A model generated the notes under the pieces. It was not told the DNA's origin, searched no databases, and was given only the letters and a program-made list of their open reading frames with translations. Positions 26,965 through 36,517 of a stretch of 64,000 nucleotides of DNA are shown here, one piece after another (position 1 is the stretch's first letter; each line of letters begins with the position of its first letter). The translations under genes and the position numbers were made by a program. Source of the stretch: Gemmatimonas sp. (lineage in GTDB: Bacteria; Gemmatimonadota; Gemmatimonadetes; Gemmatimonadales; Gemmatimonadaceae); the NCBI RefSeq assembly GCF_027531815.1, contig NZ_JAPZSK010000004.1:496001-560000 (forward strand), written 5' to 3'.

Positions 26965-27650
26965 AGCTGGTGCTCTTCGACATCGATGGCACGTTGCTGC
27001 GCACGGACGGCGCGGGGCGGCGCGCCATGGAGTACGCCTTGCACCGCGTCTTCGGTGTTCGCGGTGATCCCGCGTACCACTACGACGGCAAGACCGACCG
27101 GCAGATCACCCGCGAGCAGATGCGGTGGGCCGGAGTCCCCGATGCCGATATCGACCGGCGCATGGACGACGTGTTCGCGTGCTACACCGAACGACTCGCC
27201 GCCGAGTTGGCGGACGGCGCCGAGCAGGCCATCGTGTTGCCGGGGGTCGAGCCGTTGCTGGCGCGACTGGCTGAGGAAGCGCCGGTCACGCTGGGGCTGT
27301 TGACCGGCAATATCGAAGCCGGGGCTCGGCAGAAGCTCAAGGCCGTGAATCTCGCGTGGGAGCAGTTTCTGGCGAACGCCTTCGGCAGCGATCATGAGCA
27401 GCGCCCTATGTTGCCCGCCGTGGCGCAACGTCGCGCGGAGGCGTTGCTTGGGCGGCAGGTCCCAGGTGAACGCATGGTCATCATCGGCGACACGCCCGCG
27501 GACATTCACTGCGGGCGCGCACTCAACGTACGCGCCATTGGTGTGGCCACCGGGCGCTACACGGTGCCTGAGCTGGCCTCGCACGCGCCCACCGCGGTGT
27601 TCGCCACGCTGGACGAGACCGAGGCCGTGGTCGAGGCCATCCTGGCATGA
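26961..27650 (+). CDS. HAD-superfamily hydrolase, phosphoglycolate-phosphatase-like
   Basis: The product is 229 aa from GTG 26961, which overlaps the transporter stop by 4 nt. HAD motifs: nucleophile DIDGTLLRTD (Asp8 and Asp10), motif II threonine in LLTGNI, and motif IV GDTPADIHCG. A helical cap lies between motifs I and II. Family members dephosphorylate small phosphates such as phosphoglycolate or beta-phosphoglucose. With glcDEF in the same window glycolate metabolism is possible, but the genes are 15 kb apart. Confidence 0.85.
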   Translation: MKLVLFDIDGTLLRTDGAGRRAMEYALHRVFGVRGDPAYHYDGKTDRQITREQMRWAGVPDADIDRRMDDVFACYTERLAAELADGAEQAIVLPGVEPLLARLAEEAPVTLGLLTGNIEAGARQKLKAVNLAWEQFLANAFGSDHEQRPMLPAVAQRRAEALLGRQVPGERMVIIGDTPADIHCGRALNVRAIGVATGRYTVPELASHAPTAVFATLDETEAVVEAILA

Positions 27651-28405
27651 CGTCAGCCCCCAGCCCGCTTCCGGTGCACGTCGTGGGCATCGTGCGCGGT
27701 CGGGAAATCAATGCGATGTGCACCATCGCGCTCGATCATGACGCCGTGGTGCTGGAATGGCCGCAGGCGGCGGCGTGGCGCCTCGCGCTGGACGGCATCG
27801 AGGGGCTCGGCATGGGTGCGCAGGGGCTGACGGTGTATCTCCGCGATCACGACGTGCTGGAGTTGACGGGTGACGACGCGCTGCGGCCTTTCGCGCTGGC
27901 GGTCATGGATCGCGTCTGCCTCATGCCCGAACTCACGCGGGGACTGCGGCACTTCGGCGCCGCACCGCGCCCTGCCGACCGGGGCGCGGGGGGCACCACC
28001 ACGACCGATCGCGATGTGCTGCAGGCGGCCCACGATGCGTGGTTCGGTCCGCTCCTGGCGGCACGACGCGCCGTGCATGGCGTGAGCGATCCGGTCCGTC
28101 AGGTCACGCTCATGGATGCCGCGGCGCTCACGGAGGCCATGACGGCAGCGTCCGCGCAAATCGCGCAGCTGCTGGCACCTGCGGATGCCGCGGAACGGCG
28201 CGCCACCGAGGCCGCCATCGAGGATGAGGCGCGGGCACTCTTCACCGCCCTCGAGCGACTGCGTGTCACCGGTGACCTCGTGCGCCACGGGGCAACGGAC
28301 ACCCGCTTCGCCGACTGGCGCCGATGGGTGTCGGCGGTGCAGGGAGTCTTCGCGTCGGCCGACGAGGCGTGGACGATGGTCGCGGAGATCGTGCGGGAGC
28401 ACTGA
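27647..28405 (+). CDS. Hypothetical protein, last gene of the EamA-HAD unit
   Basis: The product is 252 aa, overlapping the HAD stop as ATGA. It has no signal peptide or membrane segments. Residues about 10-85 read as alternating beta strands (HVVGIVRGREINAMCTIALD, LTVYLRDHDVLELTG), perhaps a PH-like fold. Residues about 120-250 are helical and Ala-rich. There is a low-complexity Gly/Thr linker at about 112-122. I do not recognise the family. Codon use and GC are like its neighbours, so it is a real gene. Confidence 0.65.
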   Translation: MTSAPSPLPVHVVGIVRGREINAMCTIALDHDAVVLEWPQAAAWRLALDGIEGLGMGAQGLTVYLRDHDVLELTGDDALRPFALAVMDRVCLMPELTRGLRHFGAAPRPADRGAGGTTTTDRDVLQAAHDAWFGPLLAARRAVHGVSDPVRQVTLMDAAALTEAMTAASAQIAQLLAPADAAERRATEAAIEDEARALFTALERLRVTGDLVRHGATDTRFADWRRWVSAVQGVFASADEAWTMVAEIVREH

Positions 28406-28446
28406 GTGCGGCGTGCTACCCGGCGGCGCCGCTCAGTCGGCGCCGC

Positions 28447-28584
28447 TCAGTGGCCGCAGCCGCAGTCGGACCCGCACCCGTTCTTCGGCCGGCGCGCCGC
28501 CGCCGTGGCGCGCCAGACCATGCGCCCCACGTAGATCAGCGCACTGGCCACAATGAGCCATACCGCCACGCGCTCGGACGTCAT
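28447..28584 (-). CDS. Small Cys-rich membrane protein associated with FeoB
   Basis: The product is 45 aa: one membrane helix (about 6-24, VAVWLIVASALIYVG), a basic stretch, then a Cys-rich tail (NGCGSDCGCGH). This is the layout of FeoB-associated Cys-rich proteins, which may bind ferrous iron or help the transporter. It starts 5 nt after the feoB stop, and GGAGGC overlapping that stop serves as its ribosome site. It is too short for most gene finders, but position and composition support it. Confidence 0.75.
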   Translation of the reverse strand: MTSERVAVWLIVASALIYVGRMVWRATAAARRPKNGCGSDCGCGH

Positions 28585-28589
28585 CGTCG

Positions 28590-30803
28590 TCAGCCTCCGA
28601 ACCCCAGCGCTCGTCCACCGGCGTACACGACCCACGCGGCACCGTACGCCAGGACGAGCATGTACGCGAACTGAATCGATGCCCACTTCCATCCCAGTGC
28701 GCCGCCGCCGGCTTCGCGCACCGTGACGGCGACGGTACTGATGCACATGAGCGCGAACACGTAGAAGACCATCAGGCCGATCGCCACCAGCGGGGTGTAC
28801 ACGCGCGCGCCGGTTGTCGGATTCGTTTCGGTCTGCAGCTTTTCGGTCAGCGCGGCTTCGTTCTCCCCGCCCACCCCGTAGATCGTCCCCATCGTGGACA
28901 CGAACACCTCGCGGGCAGCGAAGCTGGCGGCGATGCTCACGCCGATCTTCCAATCGTACCCCAGCGGGCGCACCATGGGTTCGATGGCGTGCCCGATCTG
29001 CCCCAGCACCGATCCCTCCAGCTGCCGTTCCTGCCGGGCGCCTTCGGGGAGCGACGGATCCACGATGGTGCGCGGATACGTGGCCATGGCCCAGAGCACG
29101 ATGCTGAGCGCCAGAATGACGGTGCCCGCACGGCGCAGGAACAGCTGACAGCGCTGGGCCACGCTGACCAGCAGCGACCAGGCACTGGGCAGTCGATACG
29201 GGGGCAGCTCGAGAATCATGGGTCGCACCGGCCCCTTGAGCAGCGTCCGCTTGAAGATCGCCGCCACCACGAGAGCGGCGACGGTTCCGAGCAGATACAT
29301 GCCCAGCATCGTGGCGCCCTGCAGCGTCAGCCCCGGCAGCAGTGAGGTCGCCGGCACGAAGGCGCCGATCAGCAGCGTGTACACCGGCAGACGCGCCGAG
29401 CAGCTCATGAGTGGCACCACCATGATGGTGGCGAGGCGATCCTTGGGGTCCTCGATGGTCCGCGTCGCCATGACGCCGGGCACGGCGCAGGCGTAGCCCG
29501 ACAGCATGGGAATGAAGCTCTTGCCGTGCAGCCCGACCGTACGCATGACGCGATCCATGAGGAACGCCGCGCGCGCCATGTACCCGGAGTGTTCGAGCAG
29601 GGTGATGAATGCGAAGAGGATGGCGATCTGCGGGAGGAACACGAGGACCGAGCCCACGCCGCCGAAAACGCCGTCCACCACCAGCGACTTGAGGTCGCCG
29701 TCGGCCATCCGATCACCCACGGCGCCGCCCATGGCCCCGATGAGTACCTCGATGCCATCCATGAGCGGTGCCGCCCACGAGAACACCGACTGGAAGACGA
29801 TGGCCATGAGCAGGAGAAAGATCAGCGGGCCCAGCACCCGATGCAGCACGACGCGATCGATGCGATCGCTGAGGTTCTGCTTGATCGAGCGCGGCCGTGA
29901 CACGGTGCGCTCCACCACGTCGGCAATCCAGGCGTAGCGCAGCTCGCTCTCCAGGCGATTGGGCTGGAACCCCCGATGCCTGAGGGTGGCGATGGCGTCC
30001 TGCACTTCGGCCTGGAGGCGGGGCACGGTGGCCAGATGCGCTTCGGACTTCTGGACGCTCAGCAAGCGCAGCGCTTCCATCCCTGCCGCGCTGCGGGTGA
30101 GTCCGGCGTCGGTAAGGCAGGTCGTGAGCGGCTCGAGGGCATCGCGCACGTCCGGTGGAAGCGTGAAGCGGCGCTGTGGTGGCGGGAGGGTGGCCGCGGT
30201 GAGGAGCGCCCGTTTGAGGGGATCCAATCCTTCACCACGCTTGGCCACCGTGGGTACGATGGGCACGCCCAGGGCGTGAATCAGCTCGGGGACGTCAATG
30301 GCGATCCCTTCGTCTTCCGCCACGTCGTACTGATTGAGGGCGACGACGACCGGAATGCCCAACTCGAGCACCTGGCTCGTGAGGAACAGATTGCGCTCGA
30401 GGTGCACGGCGTCCACGACCACCAGCACGACATCCGGAGTCCAGCGGTCGCTGTCGCGGTGGAGCAGGACTTCGAGCGCCACCTGTTCGTCGGGGGAGCC
30501 GGCGGAGAGCGAGTAGCTGCCGGGCAGGTCGAGAACGGTGAACCGGTGGCCGTCAGGGCCCTTGACGCTCCCTTCGACCCGCTCGACGGTAACCCCGGCG
30601 AAGTTGCCGACGCGCTGCCGAAGCCCGGTGAGCGCGTTGAAGAGTGTGGTCTTGCCGGTGTTCGGATTGCCGATGATGGCAACCCGCAGAGGAGCGTCAC
30701 GGTGCTCGCGCGAGGCCTCGCTGAGACCCGCCCGCCCGCTCTCGGGCGCCTGATCGGCTGGAGCGGGCGGCATCATCGTTGTTACGGGGGGACGGGCGGT
30801 CAT
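28590..30803 (-). CDS. feoB: Ferrous iron transport protein B
   Basis: The product is 737 aa. The N-terminal G domain has G1 GNPNTGKTT (45-53), G3 DLPGSYSL and G4 NQYD. A helical GDI-like region and two Gate domains with the core membrane helices follow (SGYACAVPGVMATRTIEDPKDR is one Gate core). FeoB imports Fe(II) across the inner membrane. ATG 30803 was chosen over 31004 because the longer form would run through feoA. The roughly 35 residues before the G domain are Pro/Ala-rich and poorly conserved. It is cotranscribed with feoA upstream and the 45-aa protein downstream. Confidence 0.96.
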   Translation of the reverse strand: MTARPPVTTMMPPAPADQAPESGRAGLSEASREHRDAPLRVAIIGNPNTGKTTLFNALTGLRQRVGNFAGVTVERVEGSVKGPDGHRFTVLDLPGSYSLSAGSPDEQVALEVLLHRDSDRWTPDVVLVVVDAVHLERNLFLTSQVLELGIPVVVALNQYDVAEDEGIAIDVPELIHALGVPIVPTVAKRGEGLDPLKRALLTAATLPPPQRRFTLPPDVRDALEPLTTCLTDAGLTRSAAGMEALRLLSVQKSEAHLATVPRLQAEVQDAIATLRHRGFQPNRLESELRYAWIADVVERTVSRPRSIKQNLSDRIDRVVLHRVLGPLIFLLLMAIVFQSVFSWAAPLMDGIEVLIGAMGGAVGDRMADGDLKSLVVDGVFGGVGSVLVFLPQIAILFAFITLLEHSGYMARAAFLMDRVMRTVGLHGKSFIPMLSGYACAVPGVMATRTIEDPKDRLATIMVVPLMSCSARLPVYTLLIGAFVPATSLLPGLTLQGATMLGMYLLGTVAALVVAAIFKRTLLKGPVRPMILELPPYRLPSAWSLLVSVAQRCQLFLRRAGTVILALSIVLWAMATYPRTIVDPSLPEGARQERQLEGSVLGQIGHAIEPMVRPLGYDWKIGVSIAASFAAREVFVSTMGTIYGVGGENEAALTEKLQTETNPTTGARVYTPLVAIGLMVFYVFALMCISTVAVTVREAGGGALGWKWASIQFAYMLVLAYGAAWVVYAGGRALGFGG

Positions 30804-30858
30804 CGCGTTCAGCTCGAAGCAGCGGCGAAGTGCGCCCGCCGGTGCCGGTTGCGCGGGC

Positions 30859-31143
30859 TCAGGCTCGCGCGGCGACCGGCTGCACGGTGATCCCCGCCGT
30901 GAGCGCCGACCCCAGAGCGAGCCGGGTCCCGCGCACTTCGAGGAGCATGGCGTCGCGCGCGTCGATGATGTTGACGGCGGTCCCTTCGCAGAAGCCGAGC
31001 GCACGCAGGCGGCACGCTTCGTCGCCGGAGCACTCGATATCCACCACGGTGGCGCGGGTTCCGGCGCGACAGGCGCTCAGCGCGCAGGTGGTGCGCGGCG
31101 CACTGTCAGCAGGCTGGAGCGTAGGAAGGGAGGCCGAGCGCAC
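30859..31143 (-). CDS. feoA: Ferrous iron transport protein A
   Basis: The product is 94 aa from GTG 31143. It is an SH3-like FeoA domain with ATVVDIECSGDEACRLRALG, the usual linker GFCEGTAVNII, and LALGSALTAGITV. FeoA is a cytoplasmic partner of FeoB. The GTG is 9 nt from a Fur-like palindrome upstream, so repression by iron is likely. The N-terminal 25 residues are variable, and a later start is possible. Confidence 0.88.
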   Translation of the reverse strand: MRSASLPTLQPADSAPRTTCALSACRAGTRATVVDIECSGDEACRLRALGFCEGTAVNIIDARDAMLLEVRGTRLALGSALTAGITVQPVAARA

Positions 31144-31152
31144 GGGAGTAGA

Positions 31153-31167
31153 TGAGAATTGTTCTCA
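31153..31167 (-). promoter_or_regulatory. Fur-like operator upstream of feoA
   Basis: TGAGAAT-T-GTTCTCA is a 7-1-7 palindrome with one mismatch between its arms. It differs from the classical TGATAAT-n-ATTATCA in three positions. It lies 9 bp before the feoA GTG and just downstream of a predicted -10 box, a good place for iron-dependent repression. Confidence 0.65.
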
Positions 31168-31180
31168 ACAGGTGTATTGG

Positions 31181-31210
31181 AGTATACACGACTCGGCGTT
31201 CTCGGCGCAA
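31181..31210 (-). promoter_or_regulatory. Candidate feoA promoter
   Basis: The minus strand reads TTGCGC (31205-31210), 18 bp, then TATACT (31181-31186). Transcription would start near 31174, placing the Fur-like box in the first transcribed bases. Confidence 0.5.
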
Positions 31211-31290
31211 TGGGGAATAGGGGCGTCGGGATTGGGGAGGGTGGGGTGCGGTCGTGATCGTCGCGAGGTTCCGCTGGCCTCTCTCTCTAC

Positions 31291-31492
31291 TGCAGACGGC
31301 AGACGGCAGGAACCACAGACGGCAGACGGGAGGCATGCGGAAGAACAACCCGGGGCTGGCGCTGCGCGCCGCCCCGATACGACACCCCAAAGGAAATCGG
31401 GCGCGCCGCAAAGCGGCCGCGCCCGTGTTGTTCTCCCACATTCCTCCCGTACTGCGAGCTGTCGTTCCTGCCGTCTGCCGTCTGCCGTTGCA
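31291..31492. repeat. 202-bp imperfect inverted repeat (long hairpin element)
   Basis: Two arms of about 88 and 97 nt (31291-31378 and 31396-31492) face each other across a 17-nt loop. The outer ends carry tandem heptamers (GACGGCA), the middle shares GAACAAC, and the inner ends share CCGAT. By eye the arms agree at most positions. It fills most of the 371-bp gene-free stretch between lgt and feoA. It could be a MITE-like or REP-like element, or an unusually large terminator. No reading frame in it is coding. Confidence 0.8.
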
Positions 31493-31514
31493 CCAGCTCG
31501 CCGCCGGCACCGTC

Positions 31515-32336
31515 CTACGCTGCCGCCACCGGTCTCCGCCGCGATACCAGCAACCCCACGCCGATCGAGAAGATCGTGATGGCGATGATCTGCGCGGTGG
31601 TGAGCCCCACGGTCAACGCGTCGTCCTTGGCGCGGAAGAACTCCACGATGAAGCGCTCGATCCCCGCCACCACGCAGTAGAGACCAAAGAGCCACCCCTC
31701 GCGGTTCGTGTGCGCGCGGAACCGCCACAAGACCATGAACATGATGAATCCCATCAGCGTCTCGTAGAGCTGCGTGGGATGCACCGCCACCACATCGGCG
31801 GGGTTCGTTCCGGCGGGGAAGCTCACGCCGAACTGCGAACTCATCACGCTCACCGTACTCGGCGGCGCCCCCTCGGGGAACTGCGTCGCCAGGAAGCCGT
31901 TCCACGGCCGTCCGTAGTCGTCGCCCACCGCCCAGCACCCGGTGCGCCCCACCGCATAGCCGGCGGCAATGGCTATTCCCGCCACATCGGCGATGCGCAG
32001 GAAGTTGAGCTTCTTGTAGCGGATGACCGCCCAGCAGAGCGCGACCGACCCCATGAAGCCGCCCCAGAACACGAAGCCCCCGCGACTGAAGAAGGCCCCG
32101 GGGTCGCCGGTGAGCACCACATAGTACGTCTTCGCGCCGATCAGCGTCCCCAGCAGCGCGGCGAGTACGATGTCGGGAATGGCGTCGGCCTCCACGTCAT
32201 GCCCGCGACGCCACAGCTCCCGCTGGCAGATGATCTGCGACACGGCGAACGCCGCCAGCACCGCGAGGCCGAAGCCGGTGACCTCGAGCGGGCCGAGCTG
32301 GAAGTTCGCGGGGTGGTGTACAATGGGAGAAAGCAT
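31515..32336 (-). CDS. lgt: Phosphatidylglycerol-prolipoprotein diacylglyceryl transferase
   Basis: The product is 273 aa with seven or so membrane helices. Lgt attaches diacylglycerol to the lipobox cysteine of prolipoproteins at the inner membrane. The Lgt signature region is present as AAGYAVGRTGCWAVGDDYGRP (family pattern GRxGNF/W), with a preceding GGFVFWGGF segment and HPTQLYE near residue 205, which includes the conserved His. ATG 32336 is used; a TTG two codons upstream is possible. It starts 12 nt after tsaD and ends the long operon. Confidence 0.93.
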   Translation of the reverse strand: MLSPIVHHPANFQLGPLEVTGFGLAVLAAFAVSQIICQRELWRRGHDVEADAIPDIVLAALLGTLIGAKTYYVVLTGDPGAFFSRGGFVFWGGFMGSVALCWAVIRYKKLNFLRIADVAGIAIAAGYAVGRTGCWAVGDDYGRPWNGFLATQFPEGAPPSTVSVMSSQFGVSFPAGTNPADVVAVHPTQLYETLMGFIMFMVLWRFRAHTNREGWLFGLYCVVAGIERFIVEFFRAKDDALTVGLTTAQIIAITIFSIGVGLLVSRRRPVAAA

Positions 32337-32348
32337 GCTCAAAAGTAC

Positions 32349-33428
<1,080 letters not shown>

Positions 33429-33442
33429 GCGTGCCGTGCGCG

Positions 33443-33994
33443 TTACGACTTGGGCTGCGCGAGCAACTGCTCGAGCAGGCGGCGGTTGCCGTCGGACGCC
33501 CAATCGTCGGCGCCGATCCATTTCTTGCGAATCACGCCGTCGCGGTCGAGGACGAATGTTTCCGGGACACCGGTCGTGCGATAGATACCTTGAATGCTGC
33601 CGGCCGCATCGTGCAGCACCTCGAAGGTGAGTCCATACTCCTTGACGAACTCGCGGATCTTCTCTTCCTCACCGGCGTTGTCCACGCTCACGGCGACCAT
33701 CTTGAGCCCCTTGGGGCCGAGCTCCTTGAACAGCTTCTCCATGCTCGGCATCTCGGTGCGGCAGGGAATGCACCAGGTGGCCCAGATGTTGAGCACTACG
33801 ACCTCGCCACGATAGTCGCTGAGCGACTTCATGCGCGGTGGTGTGTCGAGCGTGGCGGCCGCGAACCCGGGAGCATCGCTCCCCATGGTGATACTCGTGA
33901 GTTCGTCCTCGAGGAAGTGCGAGGCGGCGAAGGCACCGCCACCCAGCAGCGCCACGATACCCAGCACGACCAGCCACTGCTGCTTCGCCGTCAT
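33443..33994 (-). CDS. TlpA-family thioredoxin-like protein, membrane anchored
   Basis: The product is 183 aa. An N-terminal hydrophobic anchor (about 8-25) leads to an AhpC-TSA/thioredoxin domain with LNIWATWCIPCRTEMPSM, the redox CxxC. The cis-Pro loop is TGVPETFVLDRDG. It should reduce periplasmic disulfides, for instance during cytochrome c maturation. It overlaps rpe by ATGA, which fixes the start. Confidence 0.92.
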   Translation of the reverse strand: MTAKQQWLVVLGIVALLGGGAFAASHFLEDELTSITMGSDAPGFAAATLDTPPRMKSLSDYRGEVVVLNIWATWCIPCRTEMPSMEKLFKELGPKGLKMVAVSVDNAGEEEKIREFVKEYGLTFEVLHDAAGSIQGIYRTTGVPETFVLDRDGVIRKKWIGADDWASDGNRRLLEQLLAQPKS

Positions 33995-34656
33995 ACGTGT
34001 TCCGAGCAGAGGTTGCGCAGCATGGCGATTTCCTGCTGCGGATGCGCGGCGCCGAAGATGGCGTTGCCGGCCACGAAGGTGTCGGCGCCGGCCCGCCAGC
34101 ACCGCTGAATGGTGTCGCGCGAAATGCCCCCATCCACTTCCAGCACGGCGCGGCTCTGTGCCTGGTCGAGCAGGAAACGCGCGCGTTCGATCTTGTCCAC
34201 CGAGTAGTCGATGAACTTCTGCCCGCCGTAGCCCGGGTTCACGCTCATGATGAGTACGAGGTCGAGCAGGTGCACCACCTCCTCGATGGCGCTGAGCGGC
34301 GTGCCGGGGTTGAGCGCCACCCCCGCCTTCGCGCCCAGTTCCTTGATGCGCATGATCTGGCGGTCGAGATGCGGCGCGGCTTCGGCGTGAATGGTGAGTA
34401 CGTCGGCGCCGGCCTTCACGTAATCGTCGAAGTAGTTCTGTGGCTCGAGCACCATGAGGTGCACGTCCACCACCTTGCTGGTGCTCTTCTTCACCGCGTC
34501 GATGACTTTCACGCCGAACGACAGGTTGGGCACGAAGCGGCCGTCCATGACGTCCACGTGAATCCAATCGGCGCCGCCGGCGTCACACATGGCGATTTCT
34601 TCGCCGAGCTTGCGGAAGTCGGCGCTGAGGACGGACGGGGCGATGCGAACGCTCAT
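33991..34656 (-). CDS. rpe: Ribulose-phosphate 3-epimerase
   Basis: The product is 221 aa, a TIM barrel. It interconverts ribulose-5-phosphate and xylulose-5-phosphate in the pentose phosphate pathway. Motifs: HVDVMDGRFVPNLSFG (metal and catalytic Asp), HAEAAPHL, MSVNPGYGGQKF and EVDGGI. It overlaps the genes on both sides by ATGA. Confidence 0.97.
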   Translation of the reverse strand: MSVRIAPSVLSADFRKLGEEIAMCDAGGADWIHVDVMDGRFVPNLSFGVKVIDAVKKSTSKVVDVHLMVLEPQNYFDDYVKAGADVLTIHAEAAPHLDRQIMRIKELGAKAGVALNPGTPLSAIEEVVHLLDLVLIMSVNPGYGGQKFIDYSVDKIERARFLLDQAQSRAVLEVDGGISRDTIQRCWRAGADTFVAGNAIFGAAHPQQEIAMLRNLCSEHV

Positions 34657-35168
34657 GAGGAAGAATGCGAAAGAGAAGACGGTGCCGGTACCGCAAGGGT
34701 GTCCGGATCGGTGCCGCGCCCGTCGCTCAGGATGAGCGTGACCGGCGATTCAGGAGCCAGCTGGGCGCCGGCCGCCGGGACTGAGGCCAGCACGGTGCCG
34801 GCAGGGCGGGTGGAGGCGCGGAATTCGATTTCCCCCACCACGAGCCCGGCGTCGAGCAGCGCATTTCGTGCGGCACCTTCCTCGAGCCCCTCGAGTGCGG
34901 GCACCGCCACGAGTTCCGCAGGCGCCACCACAGGCGCTGCCGGGGGGGCAGCCGATGTGCTCGGGGCAGCCCCGGATGCGCCGCCGCGCGCCGCCGGCAC
35001 ATTCCCGCGCGCAATGCTGTCGAGCATCACGGCCAGCGAATCCACCCCGGTGCCGCGCCCGGGCTCCAGCCGGTTGACCGTCAACACGCCGGCGCCGGCG
35101 CCCAGCGCGCCGCCAAGCAGGAGGGCCACGACGGCGCGTTTTCCCCAGCGCTTCAGCGTGGCGTTCAT
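34653..35168 (-). CDS. Membrane-anchored single-PASTA-domain protein
   Basis: The product is 171 aa. An N-terminal membrane helix (about 12-30) is followed by an Ala/Pro-rich linker and one PASTA domain (about 85-148, with VPALEGLEEGAARNALLDAG and VTLILSDG). PASTA domains bind peptidoglycan fragments and usually occur on Ser/Thr kinases or penicillin-binding proteins; here the domain stands alone without a kinase. It overlaps rsmB by TGATG and rpe by ATGA, so it is translationally coupled on both sides. Confidence 0.82.
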   Translation of the reverse strand: MNATLKRWGKRAVVALLLGGALGAGAGVLTVNRLEPGRGTGVDSLAVMLDSIARGNVPAARGGASGAAPSTSAAPPAAPVVAPAELVAVPALEGLEEGAARNALLDAGLVVGEIEFRASTRPAGTVLASVPAAGAQLAPESPVTLILSDGRGTDPDTLAVPAPSSLSHSSS

Positions 35169-36517
35169 CAGGCCGCCCTGCGCAGTCGCGCGGCAAAGGC
35201 CCCATCAAATCCGTGGCGATGCGGCAGGACGCGCAGCAGTCCGCCGTCGAGCAGGGCGTCCGGCACGGTGCCCGGGGATGGGGGTTCGACGGAGTACTCC
35301 GGATGATCGGCCAGAAAAGTGGCCACCTGGTCGTCGTTCTCCTCGAGCTCGAGCGAGCAGGTGCTGTACACCAGCAGCCCGCCGGGCTTCACCACGGTGG
35401 CCGCCGCCCGCAGGATGCGCTTCTGCAGCGCCCCCAGCACGGCGAAGTCGCTCACGCGCAGGCGCCACCGCGCATCGGGGTGCCGCCGAAAGGTGCCGGT
35501 GCCGGTGCAGGGCACATCTACCAGCACCGCATCCACTGGCGCGATTGCCGGTTGCGTTGCGTCGGCGATCACGACCTGCAGGCGATTGGCGTCGAGCCGG
35601 CCGAAACCCTGAAGCATGCGATCGACACGGGCGCCCTGCCGGTCGGCCGCAATCACCAGGGCCGCGCGTCGCGACAGCTCGAGCGCCTTGCTGCCGGGCG
35701 CCGCGCACAGGTCGGCCACCACGCTGCCAACGTCCACATGGGCATACTGCACCACCAGCGTCGCCGCCGGGTCCTGCACGTAGCAGTTCCCCTGCTTGAA
35801 GGCGCCCAGTTCGGTGAGCGCCACCGCGCCGGCCAGGCGCACCGAATCGGGGACGCCGGGGACCTCGTGGGTCTCCACGCCGGCGCCATCCAGCATGGCC
35901 ACGAGCTGCGGTCGATCGATCCCATACGGGCGCAGCACGATACCGCCCGGCGTGTTGTTGGCGCTCAGCAGCCGGGCGGTGTCTTCCAGCCCCCACCGTT
36001 CAGCCCAGCGCTGCACCACCCAGCGCGGGTGCGAATACTGCTGCGCGAGCGCGTCGAGGGGGTCGGCCGGCGCCACCGGCTGGACGTGGGCCCGCTCCCG
36101 ATCGATGCGGCGCAGCACGGCATTGGCCAGCGTGCTGGCGCCGATGCCGTGACGCTGCTTGGTGAGCTGCACCGTCTGCCCGATGGCGGCATACGGCGGC
36201 ACGCTGTCCATGTGCAGCAGCTGATACGTGCCGAGGCGCAGCAGGTCGGCCACATCGGCGTCGAGTTTGGCGATGCCCCCCCGCACGCGGTCGGCGAGGA
36301 TGGCATCGAGTCGCGCGCGCGTGCGCAGCATCCCCCAGACGAGCTCCTGCACCCAGCGGCGGTCGCGCGCGTCGAGCAGCGCCGTGCGGCGTTCGAAGCT
36401 GCCGTCGAGCAGCTGCCCGCTACGCAGGTCGGTCAGTACGAGTGCCGCCGCGGTGCGCGATTCGGTGACCTCGGGGCCCTTGTGTGTGCCCTGATAGGGG
36501 CGCTTCACGGTACTCAC
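35168..36517 (-). CDS. rsmB: 16S rRNA (cytosine(967)-C(5))-methyltransferase RsmB
   Basis: The product is 449 aa. An N-terminal NusB-like RNA-binding domain (about 18-150) precedes a SAM-dependent methyltransferase with CAAPGSKALEL, DVPCTGTGTFRRHPD and the catalytic YSTCSLE. It methylates C967 of 16S rRNA. The neighbour fmt lies just upstream with an ATGA overlap, the common def-fmt-rsmB order. Confidence 0.94.
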   Translation of the reverse strand: MSTVKRPYQGTHKGPEVTESRTAAALVLTDLRSGQLLDGSFERRTALLDARDRRWVQELVWGMLRTRARLDAILADRVRGGIAKLDADVADLLRLGTYQLLHMDSVPPYAAIGQTVQLTKQRHGIGASTLANAVLRRIDRERAHVQPVAPADPLDALAQQYSHPRWVVQRWAERWGLEDTARLLSANNTPGGIVLRPYGIDRPQLVAMLDGAGVETHEVPGVPDSVRLAGAVALTELGAFKQGNCYVQDPAATLVVQYAHVDVGSVVADLCAAPGSKALELSRRAALVIAADRQGARVDRMLQGFGRLDANRLQVVIADATQPAIAPVDAVLVDVPCTGTGTFRRHPDARWRLRVSDFAVLGALQKRILRAAATVVKPGGLLVYSTCSLELEENDDQVATFLADHPEYSVEPPSPGTVPDALLDGGLLRVLPHRHGFDGAFAARLRRAA

